DNA of 64,000 bases. Origin: Phytobacter diazotrophicus. Its GTDB lineage: Bacteria; Pseudomonadota; Gammaproteobacteria; Enterobacterales; Enterobacteriaceae. Below the pieces are notes generated by a model, which saw nothing but the letters and a program-made list of their open reading frames with translations, was not told where the DNA came from and searched no databases. Location of the stretch: positions 1 to 64,000 of the forward strand of contig SMDE01000014.1 of the NCBI GenBank assembly GCA_004346725.1, given 5' to 3'. The position numbers and the translations under genes were made by a program. Each line of letters begins with the position of its first letter. Positions within the stretch are counted from its first letter, which is position 1. This document shows positions 57,399 through 64,000 of the stretch, in pieces.

Positions 57399-58293
57399 AA
57401 TGGCCGATACCGAAAACCTCATCAACCTTCGCACATTGCGCTGGCGTGAGTTCGCCGCCAAAATTGCGGGACGTTGCGCCGCAATAGCCAAATTTCCGTG
57501 CCACTACGGTTTTGATAGTGGTAACGAAATCCTCGCCAATCGTGTAAATCGACATGAATTTGCCTGTCTCGCGCTGGGCTTCATGTAGCGTAGCCAAATC
57601 GTTTTGCTTCCACGCATCCCGAGCCCTGACAAACAGTTCCGGCATTACGTTATTGAGGCCAGAGATAACCCCCGCGCCGCCTGCGAGAAGATTGGGGATG
57701 AAGTATTCGTCATACCCCGACAGCACGGCGAAATCATCACGGATTTTCTCGGTTGCCAGAATGATGTTGCGCGTATGCGACTGGCAATCGACTGTGTCTT
57801 TTATGCCAGCGAAGTGTGGGAACTCCGCTGCCAGGGTGGCGACGATTTCCGGCGTCAGATCGCAGCCGGTCCTGGCCGGGAAATTATAGGCAAACCATTT
57901 GCCGTTCAGACGTTGCCCCAGGTGGCGGAAGTAGCTCAGCAGTTGCGCAGACGTTTGCCCATAGTAATAAGGGGGCAGCACCATAACGGCATCGTAGCCC
58001 GTGCGGAAGGCTTCATCGGCCATCCACTCCACATCATTCAGGCATGTCGAGGAAACGTTCGCGACCAGGGTGCCGGGGGTCATACCGCGCACTTCGCGGA
58101 TAAGCATGAGCCGTTCATCAAGGGTGAAAGAGGCAAATTCGCCGATACTGCCCATCAGCAACACCACGTCAATTCTGGCGTCGGTCAGGCGTGAAATATG
58201 CTGTTCCAATCCGTTCAGGTCGATTTTACCGGCAGGTGTCATGGGCGTAATGGACGGGCACCAGACGCCATAAAATTCATTTTTCTTCTTCAC
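57397..58293 (-). CDS. Dihydrodipicolinate synthase-family aldolase, KDG-aldolase-like
   Basis: A 298-residue class I aldolase of the DapA/NanA superfamily. The Schiff-base Lys is in AGIKDTVD near residue 166 and the Tyr in AYNFPARTG near 138. The N-terminal loop reads GSIGEF. Its position beside kdgT suggests cleavage of 2-keto-3-deoxygluconate or a related keto acid, as for E. coli YagE; this is inference. E. coli has no gene here (kdgT is followed by yiiM), so it is an added gene. Confidence 0.85.
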   Translation of the reverse strand: MKKKNEFYGVWCPSITPMTPAGKIDLNGLEQHISRLTDARIDVVLLMGSIGEFASFTLDERLMLIREVRGMTPGTLVANVSSTCLNDVEWMADEAFRTGYDAVMVLPPYYYGQTSAQLLSYFRHLGQRLNGKWFAYNFPARTGCDLTPEIVATLAAEFPHFAGIKDTVDCQSHTRNIILATEKIRDDFAVLSGYDEYFIPNLLAGGAGVISGLNNVMPELFVRARDAWKQNDLATLHEAQRETGKFMSIYTIGEDFVTTIKTVVARKFGYCGATSRNFGGELTPAQCAKVDEVFGIGH

Positions 58294-58450
58294 GTCACTG
58301 TCTCCTTGAATATGAAATTGCGTTTCACTTCTGTTAATTCATAGCACGTTCATATAAAACACAGGCGTATCGGTGTCGCATTTCTGCACGATTTATTGCT
58401 AAAAAGTGTGGTCTAATACGCCGATGATGGGTGAGCCCGGGAGAGAGGAA

Positions 58451-59125
58451 ATGCAGCATCCGGTGAATGTTTTTACAGGAAAAATAAAGGATTATAAGGA
58501 CAGCAGACCCAGCGCAATTGCCAAGTTGCAGGTGGAAGGAGAGTTGATGTTAACGGAGCTGGGGTTAGTCGGTGATGAGCAGGCGGAGACGTCCTACCAC
58601 GGCGGCCCGGACCGGGCGCTTTGTCATTATCCCCGCGAACACTACGATCACTGGAAGACGACGTTTCCCGAACAGGCGGCGCTTTTCTTCGCCCCGGCAT
58701 TTGGCGAGAACCTCTCGACCGAAGGGCTGACCGAAAGAAATGTTTTTATTGGTGATATTTTTCGTTGGGGAAATGCGCTCATTCAGGTGACGCAGCCGCG
58801 CTCGCCCTGTTTCAAACTTAACTTTCACTTCTCCATCAGCGACATGTCTTCGCAGATGCAGGCGAGTGGGCGTGTTGGCTGGCTTTATCGGGTTATTACC
58901 GGCGGTAAAGTGAGCGCCGATGCGCCGCTGGAACTGGTATCACGTAACAGCGATGTGAGTGTCCTGGATGCCGCTGCAATCGCCTGGCATATGCCGTTTG
59001 ATGATGAGCAATATCGGCGGTTGATGTCCGCCGCCGGGCTTTCGGCCAGTTGGACAAGAACGATGCAAAATCGGCGAAGTAGCGGGAAAATCGAAGACAA
59101 CGCCCGGCGTTTGCGGGGTAAATAG
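58451..59125 (+). CDS. yiiM: MOSC-domain protein YiiM
   Basis: A 224-residue MOSC protein of the group that reduces N-hydroxylated compounds with a molybdenum cofactor. The MOSC core has KVHGG-like YHGGPDRALCHYP, GENLSTEGLTE and the cofactor-binding Cys in QPRSPCFKLN. The start at 58451 after GAGAGGAA matches the E. coli protein; the frame opens 15 codons earlier. Confidence 0.94.
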   Translation: MQHPVNVFTGKIKDYKDSRPSAIAKLQVEGELMLTELGLVGDEQAETSYHGGPDRALCHYPREHYDHWKTTFPEQAALFFAPAFGENLSTEGLTERNVFIGDIFRWGNALIQVTQPRSPCFKLNFHFSISDMSSQMQASGRVGWLYRVITGGKVSADAPLELVSRNSDVSVLDAAAIAWHMPFDDEQYRRLMSAAGLSASWTRTMQNRRSSGKIEDNARRLRGK

Positions 59126-59160
59126 CAGTTCCCCCCGCCCGGCAAGGCGAGGGGAAATGC

Positions 59161-60534
59161 TCAGGCACGTTTATACAGCGGGATCCATAACGTCAAGCGT
59201 AAACCGCCGAGCGGGCTGTCGTCGGCTTTCACCCAACCGCGATGCTGCTGCATAGCGGTTTCAACAATTGCCAGCCCTAAACCTGTCCCGCCGGATGCGC
59301 GATCGCGCGCTTCATCGGTACGGTAGAACGGGCGGAAGATTTGCTCGCGGTCTTCCGGGCTGACGCCCGGGCCGTCATCGTCCACGTTAATGGTGATGCC
59401 GTCTTTATCGACCGAGAAACTCACTTCAATTTTGGTGTGCGAATAACGCAGGGCGTTACGGACGATATTTTCCAGCGCGCTTTCCAGTGCATTCGGGTTG
59501 CCGTACAGCGGCCACGGGCCAGGCGGGAAATTCACCGTCAAGGATTTACCCATCTGTTCCGCTTCGAACGCGGCGTTATCGAGCACCTCATTCCACAACT
59601 GATTGGCTTTGACCGTTTCACTGACCAGCGCGTTTTTCTGCTGATTACGCGACATGACTAACAGGTCGTTGATCATACTGTCCAGCCGCTGTGCTTCCGT
59701 TTCGATACGTTCCAGCTCTTTGCTCTCGCCGCTGCGACGACGCAACAGCGCGGTGCCGAGCTGTAGCCGCGTTAACGGTGTCCGTAGTTCGTGGGAAATA
59801 TCGGACAGGAGCCGTTGCTGGGCGGTCATCATGCGCTCCAGCGCCATGACCATCTGGTTAAAACTGGTGCCCGCAGCGAGGAATTCTTGCGGCCCGGCTT
59901 CCAGCTCAGGATGCTGTCGCAAGTTGCCCTGTGCCACTTCATCTGCCGCGTTTTTCAGCTTACGCGCGGGTTTTGCCAGGCTCCACGCCAGCCACAGCAG
60001 CAGCGGCGAGCTGATAAGCATTGTGACAATCAGCAACAGGAGGGGGCGGTCAAACAGCAGGTTGATAAAGTCAGACTGAGAACTACTTGCAGGTCGAATA
60101 AGATAGAGCTGGTAATTGTCCTCACCGTCGCGAACGGAAAAAGGCCCTACCAGCTCTACCCGACCATATTTTTTCTTTTGCGGGTGATCTGAGTTATCCG
60201 CCTGACCAATAAAGTTGCGGATAATTTGCATTTCATTGCGTTCGGCGCCAATCACGCGCCCTTCGCTGGTCACCAGCAACAAACGTTGCCCCGGAGGGGC
60301 CCATTTGTCGATTGCGCGAAACAGCCTGCGCCACCACATCAAATCGTTGGGTGGATCATTGGCCAGTTCCGCTTCAACGTGCTGTTCAATCATCACGCCC
60401 TGACGTTGTTCGCTATCAAGCAACTCCGTCATCTGGCGGGAATCAAGCTTTGGAACCATCAGGACCAGCATCAGCACCAGTGCCAGCGTTAACCAGAAAA
60501 TGGCGAAGATGCGGGCGGTCAAACTTCCTATCAT
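59161..60534 (-). CDS. cpxA: Envelope-stress sensor histidine kinase CpxA
   Basis: A 457-residue inner-membrane kinase/phosphatase for CpxR. It has a membrane helix near residue 10-28, a periplasmic sensor domain (about 29-163), a second helix (LLLLIVTMLISSPLLLWLAW), HAMP, the phospho-acceptor His in DISHELRTPLTRL near 248 and a HATPase domain with VDDDGPGV and GGTGLGLA. It overlaps cpxR by four bases. Confidence 0.98.
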   Translation of the reverse strand: MIGSLTARIFAIFWLTLALVLMLVLMVPKLDSRQMTELLDSEQRQGVMIEQHVEAELANDPPNDLMWWRRLFRAIDKWAPPGQRLLLVTSEGRVIGAERNEMQIIRNFIGQADNSDHPQKKKYGRVELVGPFSVRDGEDNYQLYLIRPASSSQSDFINLLFDRPLLLLIVTMLISSPLLLWLAWSLAKPARKLKNAADEVAQGNLRQHPELEAGPQEFLAAGTSFNQMVMALERMMTAQQRLLSDISHELRTPLTRLQLGTALLRRRSGESKELERIETEAQRLDSMINDLLVMSRNQQKNALVSETVKANQLWNEVLDNAAFEAEQMGKSLTVNFPPGPWPLYGNPNALESALENIVRNALRYSHTKIEVSFSVDKDGITINVDDDGPGVSPEDREQIFRPFYRTDEARDRASGGTGLGLAIVETAMQQHRGWVKADDSPLGGLRLTLWIPLYKRA

Positions 60535-61229
60535 GAAGCGGATACCATCAAGTAGCCCCGGCCTCGTAAGGTTTTAAACCACGGATGACCATCTTTGCGG
60601 TCCGGTAACTTACGGCGCAGGTTAGAGATGTGCATATCAATCGCGCGGTCAAACGGCGTTAAGCGTTTACCCAGCACTTCCTGGCTTAAATGTTCACGGG
60701 AAACCACCTGGCCCAAATGCTGTGCCAGCAGATAGAGCAGGGTGAATTCGGTACCTGTCAGCTCCAGCGATTGACCGTCGAAACTGGCTTCCTGACGACC
60801 TGGGTTGAGGCTCAGGCCGTCGACTTCAAGCGTCGGCGAACCGTTGTCCGTATTTTGCTGCTGTTCGCTCCAGTGGGAACGGCGCAAAATCGCACGGATA
60901 CGCGCGACCAGTTCGCGGTCGTTAAACGGTTTTGGCAGATAGTCGTCCGCGCCCAGCTCAAGGCCGAGTACGCGATCCAGTTCGCTGCCGCGTGCAGTCA
61001 ACATAATGACGGGAGTCTGGTGTGTCTGGCGTAGCTCTTTAAGGGTATCAATACCGTTTTTCTTCGGCATCATGACGTCGAGCAAAAGCAAATCGATGCT
61101 GTCATCAAGGAGGTTGAGCGCCTGTTCCCCGTCGTGGGCAACCAGCACGTTAAAACCTTCCATGTCGAGCAGCTCTTTTAACAGGGATGTAAGCTCTCGG
61201 TCATCATCTACTAAAAGAATTTTATTCAT
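60531..61229 (-). CDS. cpxR: Response regulator CpxR
   Basis: A 232-residue OmpR-family regulator. The receiver has the acidic DDD at 8-10, the phospho-acceptor Asp 51 in LLLLDVMMP and Lys in LPKPF. The winged-helix domain ends in KTLRGRGYLMV. It is the first gene of cpxRA and is divergent from cpxP. Confidence 0.98.
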   Translation of the reverse strand: MNKILLVDDDRELTSLLKELLDMEGFNVLVAHDGEQALNLLDDSIDLLLLDVMMPKKNGIDTLKELRQTHQTPVIMLTARGSELDRVLGLELGADDYLPKPFNDRELVARIRAILRRSHWSEQQQNTDNGSPTLEVDGLSLNPGRQEASFDGQSLELTGTEFTLLYLLAQHLGQVVSREHLSQEVLGKRLTPFDRAIDMHISNLRRKLPDRKDGHPWFKTLRGRGYLMVSAS

Positions 61230-61284
61230 TGTTTAAATACCTCCGAGGCAGAAATTACGTCATCAAGGCTCGCTAATCCATGAC

Positions 61285-61299
61285 TTTACGTTGTTTTAC
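61285..61299 (-). promoter_or_regulatory. CpxR box between cpxR and cpxP
   Basis: TTTAC-N5-TTTAC on the + strand, that is GTAAA-N5-GTAAA on the minus strand, a perfect CpxR consensus, about 80 bases upstream of cpxP. It should activate cpxP and autoregulate cpxRA. Confidence 0.9.
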
Positions 61300-61380
61300 A
61301 CCCCCTGACGCATGTTTGCAGCCTGAATCGTAGACTCATTATCGTTGATTCGCGACATAGAAAGTTCTTGGGAGCAAATG

Positions 61381-61881
61381 ATGCGCAAAGTTACCGCTGC
61401 CGTCATGGCCTCAACACTGGCGCTAAGTGTTTTTAGCCAGGCTGCTGAAGTCGTAACAGGCGATAACTGGCACCCGACTGAGGGATTCGCGCAGCGTTCC
61501 AGTCAGAGCCATATGTTCGACGGCATACATTTAACCGAACATCAGCGTCAACAGATGCGAGATCTGATGCAGCAGGCAAGGCACGACAAGCCCCCTGTTA
61601 ATGTTAGCGAAATGGAGACAATGCATCGCCTTGTCACCGCAGAAAATTTTGATGAAAACGCTGTGCGCGTTCAGGCCGAGAAAATGGCGCAGGAACAGAT
61701 AAGTCGTCAGGTTGAAATGGCGAAAGTCCGCAACCAGATGTATCACCTGCTTACTCCTGATCAGCAAGCGGTTTTGAACCAGAAACATCAGCAACGGATG
61801 ATTCAACTGCGTGAAATGACGCAGATGCAGCAAAGTTCACCGTTGAGAGTATTGAGTAGTAGCACCCAGCGTTCCCAGTAG
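61381..61881 (+). CDS. cpxP: Periplasmic Cpx pathway repressor CpxP
   Basis: A 166-residue periplasmic protein that dampens CpxA and helps degrade misfolded pilins. Residues 1-21 form a signal peptide ([13 protein letters not shown]). Two LTxxQ motifs, LTEHQ and LTPDQ, mark the family. Tandem ATGs occur; the second (61381) is six bases after GGGAG and gives the E. coli length. Confidence 0.95.
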   Translation: MRKVTAAVMASTLALSVFSQAAEVVTGDNWHPTEGFAQRSSQSHMFDGIHLTEHQRQQMRDLMQQARHDKPPVNVSEMETMHRLVTAENFDENAVRVQAEKMAQEQISRQVEMAKVRNQMYHLLTPDQQAVLNQKHQQRMIQLREMTQMQQSSPLRVLSSSTQRSQ

Positions 61882-61900
61882 TCAGTAGTAATGAACCCTG

Positions 61901-61958
61901 TTTTCCTTGCCATAGACACCATCCCTGTCTTCCCCCTCATGATGAGGGGGTTTTTTTT
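61901..61958 (+). ncRNA. cpxQ: CpxQ small RNA from the cpxP 3' UTR
   Basis: The cpxP 3' UTR contains TTTTCCTTGCCATAGACACC and the seed-like CCATCCCTGTCTTCC before the terminator, as in the CpxQ RNA that RNase E releases in Salmonella and E. coli to repress envelope-protein mRNAs. The 5' end is placed by similarity. Confidence 0.8.
61932..61958 (+). terminator. cpxP/cpxQ intrinsic terminator
   Basis: A palindromic stem CCCCCTCAT / ATGAGGGGG followed by eight T. Confidence 0.93.
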
Positions 61959-62038
61959 GCTCCGAATTCAGCCACCTGATTTTCCTCCGATTAAGTTGCC
62001 TTTCGTTATACTACGCACAGAACAGCGTGGGAGCATTT

Positions 62039-62923
62039 ATGATTGAATCTTATGGGCGCCTGGTCAGTCGCGCAGCTATCGCTGCGACGATCATGGCGTC
62101 GTCATTATTGGTCATTAAAATTTTTGCATGGTGGTACACCGGGTCGGTTAGTATCCTGGCCGCACTGGTGGACTCGCTGGTGGATATTGCCGCATCGCTG
62201 ACTAATTTGCTGGTGGTGCGCTACTCACTGCAACCTGCGGACGACGAGCATACTTTTGGACACGGGAAAGCGGAATCGCTGGCGGCGCTGGCACAAAGCA
62301 TGTTTATTTCAGGTTCAGCATTATTCCTGTTTTTAACCGGTATTCAGCATCTGGCGAACCCTGAACCGATGCGTGCGCCCGGTATTGGGGTTGTGGTGAC
62401 GGTGATCGCGTTGGTCTGTACTGTGATACTCGTCACTTTTCAGCGTTGGGTTGTGCGAAAAACTCAAAGCCAGGCGGTGCGGGCAGATATGCTTCATTAT
62501 CAGTCTGATGTTATGATGAACGGTGCAATTCTCATCGCCCTGGGGCTGTCATGGTACGGCTGGCATCGGGCGGATGCCCTCTTCGCACTGGGGATTGGCG
62601 GATATATTTTGTACAGCGCGCTGCATATGGGTTATGACGCGGTTCAGTCTTTACTGGATCGGGCATTACCCGATGCCGAACGGCAGGAAATTTTCGATAT
62701 TGTCACTTCCTGGCCAGGCGTAAGCGGCGCGCACGATCTTCGCACGCGGCAGTCAGGGCCGACCCGCTTTATTCAAATACATTTGGAAATGGACGATAAC
62801 CTTCCACTGGTTCAGGCGCATATTGTGGCTGAACATGTAGAGCAGGCCATTCTCCAGCGTTTTCCGGGATCGGATGTGATTATTCATCAGGATCCCTGCT
62901 CAGTAGTACCTCAAGGACGATAA
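62039..62923 (+). CDS. fieF: Cation-efflux pump FieF (YiiP)
   Basis: A 294-residue CDF-family zinc/iron-proton antiporter. Six membrane helices are predicted; the transport-site acidic residues are in [13 protein letters not shown] (Asp 45 and 49 type) and [13 protein letters not shown] cytoplasmic C-terminal domain carries [19 protein letters not shown]. The C-terminus is a few residues shorter than in E. coli. The ATG at 62039 follows GGGAG. Confidence 0.96.
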   Translation: MIESYGRLVSRAAIAATIMASSLLVIKIFAWWYTGSVSILAALVDSLVDIAASLTNLLVVRYSLQPADDEHTFGHGKAESLAALAQSMFISGSALFLFLTGIQHLANPEPMRAPGIGVVVTVIALVCTVILVTFQRWVVRKTQSQAVRADMLHYQSDVMMNGAILIALGLSWYGWHRADALFALGIGGYILYSALHMGYDAVQSLLDRALPDAERQEIFDIVTSWPGVSGAHDLRTRQSGPTRFIQIHLEMDDNLPLVQAHIVAEHVEQAILQRFPGSDVIIHQDPCSVVPQGR

Positions 62924-63124
62924 GCGGATTCAGGCTGTCGTATTTCGTTGTAAAAGAAGTGAGTCAGACCCGATTTTTGTGTATAAATTACCGCCATATG
63001 GTCTGACCTGAATCAATTCAGCAAGCGGCAGTTGATATAATATTGCAGCATAGATGTTTACTCCCTCGCGGAGTTTTTTGGCCAACAGAACATTATTTTT
63101 GCATTCCTAAGTTCAGAGGTAGTC

Positions 63125-64000
63125 ATGATTAAGAAAATCGGTGTGTTGACAAGTGGCGGTGATGCGCCGGGCATGAACGCAGCAATTCGTGGCGTGGTCC
63201 GTGCAGCATTGACTGAAGGTCTGGAAGTAGCGGGTATTTACGATGGTTATCTCGGCCTGTACGAAGACCGCATGATTCAACTCGACCGCTATAGCGTGTC
63301 TGACATGATTAACCGTGGCGGTACATTTCTTGGTTCTGCCCGTTTCCCGGAATTCCGTGAAGAACATGTCCGCGCCGTGGCTATTGAGAACATGAAAAAG
63401 CGCGGCATTGATGCGCTGGTCGTTATCGGCGGTGACGGTTCCTATATGGGTGCGAAACGTCTGACAGAAATGGGCTTTCCATGCATCGGCCTGCCAGGCA
63501 CTATCGACAACGATGTTGCCGGTACTGACTACACCATTGGTTACTTCACCGCGCTGCATACCGTGGTAGAAGCTATCGACCGTCTGCGTGACACCTCTTC
63601 TTCTCACCAGCGTATTTCCATCGTTGAAGTGATGGGCCGCTACTGTGGCGACCTGACGCTGGCGGCGGCTATTGCTGGTGGTTGCGAATTTATCGTTCTG
63701 CCGGAAGTTGAATTCAGCCGTGAAGATCTGGTCGCTGAAATCAAAGCGGGCATCGCGAAAGGTAAAAAACACGCGATCGTGGCTATCACCGAGCACATCT
63801 GTGATATCGATGAACTGGCAAAATATATCGAAGCCGAAACGCAGCGCGAAACCCGTGCGACCGTTCTGGGTCATATTCAACGCGGCGGTTCCCCGGTTCC
63901 TTACGACCGTATTCTCGCTTCCCGCATGGGCGCATACGCAATTGAACTGCTGCTGCAGGGCCACGGTGGCCGTTGTGTCGGTATCCAGAACGAGAAGATG
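63125..64000 (+). CDS. pfkA: 6-phosphofructokinase I, 5' part
   Basis: The first 292 codons of the roughly 320-codon gene; the rest lies beyond the window. It converts fructose 6-phosphate to fructose 1,6-bisphosphate in glycolysis. GGDGS (about 102-106), PGTIDND with catalytic Asp 128, MGR (170-172) and GHIQRGG (His 250) are all canonical, as are the allosteric arginines. It gives a local reference for judging the divergent PfkA-like gene at 32113. Confidence 0.98.
   Translation, partial: MIKKIGVLTSGGDAPGMNAAIRGVVRAALTEGLEVAGIYDGYLGLYEDRMIQLDRYSVSDMINRGGTFLGSARFPEFREEHVRAVAIENMKKRGIDALVVIGGDGSYMGAKRLTEMGFPCIGLPGTIDNDVAGTDYTIGYFTALHTVVEAIDRLRDTSSSHQRISIVEVMGRYCGDLTLAAAIAGGCEFIVLPEVEFSREDLVAEIKAGIAKGKKHAIVAITEHICDIDELAKYIEAETQRETRATVLGHIQRGGSPVPYDRILASRMGAYAIELLLQGHGGRCVGIQNEKM

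Overview
The window is chromosomal DNA of a gamma-proteobacterium of the family Enterobacteriaceae. Gene order follows the Escherichia coli K-12 segment rrnA-mobBA-dsbA-polA-glnALG-typA-fdoGHI-rhaBAD-rhaSR-sodA-cpx-pfkA. Protein detail (for example the DsbA and LacI-free rha locus layout) and the repeat families look most like Enterobacter, Lelliottia, Leclercia or Citrobacter relatives; the genus is an inference. I see no prophage, insertion sequence, tRNA gene or CRISPR array.

Layout. 1-7.5 kb: 3' end of a 5S rRNA, molybdenum-cofactor genes mobBA, yihD, the srkA-dsbA pair, yihG and polA. 7.6-15.5 kb: the small RNAs Spot 42 and CsrC, engB, yihI, an unannotated-looking 57-residue membrane ORF, hemN, yshB, and the nitrogen-control operon glnA-glnL-glnG with its sigma-54 promoter and NtrC enhancers. 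15.9-20.8 kb: typA, yihX, yihY, dtd, fabY. 20.9-29.1 kb: two extra genes (an NTF2-like protein and an HSL-type esterase), then fdhE, the selenocysteine formate dehydrogenase-O operon fdoGHI and fdhD.

29.1-42.8 kb is the accessory block. It sits where E. coli carries yiiG and the frv PTS operon. It holds two nearly identical DUF1471 mini-genes flanking a HigBA-like toxin-antitoxin pair, a YgjV membrane protein and a Crp/Fnr regulator; a seven-gene PTS operon (PfkA paralogue, ascorbate-family EIIB, EIIC and EIIA, class II aldolase, an unknown 89-residue protein and a P-loop kinase); an azlCD exporter with a divergent XRE-cupin regulator; and a DeoR-ribokinase fusion followed by an NAL-family aldolase, a YhcH protein and an MFS permease. 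The seven-gene PTS operon is the best candidate for an undescribed pathway: import and phosphorylation by the PTS, a second phosphorylation by the altered PfkA, then aldol cleavage.

42.9-55.2 kb is an enlarged rhamnose locus. The operon runs rhaB-rhaA-rhaD, then a four-gene rhamnose-type ABC transporter, a lactaldehyde reductase and rhaM. The E. coli proton symporter gene rhaT, normally between rhaR and sodA, is absent, so uptake appears to have been swapped to ABC transport. Palindromic repeats sit between several of these genes. 55.4-64.0 kb: sodA, kdgT with an added KDG-aldolase-like gene, yiiM, the Cpx envelope-stress genes cpxRA and cpxP with the CpxQ small RNA, fieF and the 5' part of pfkA.
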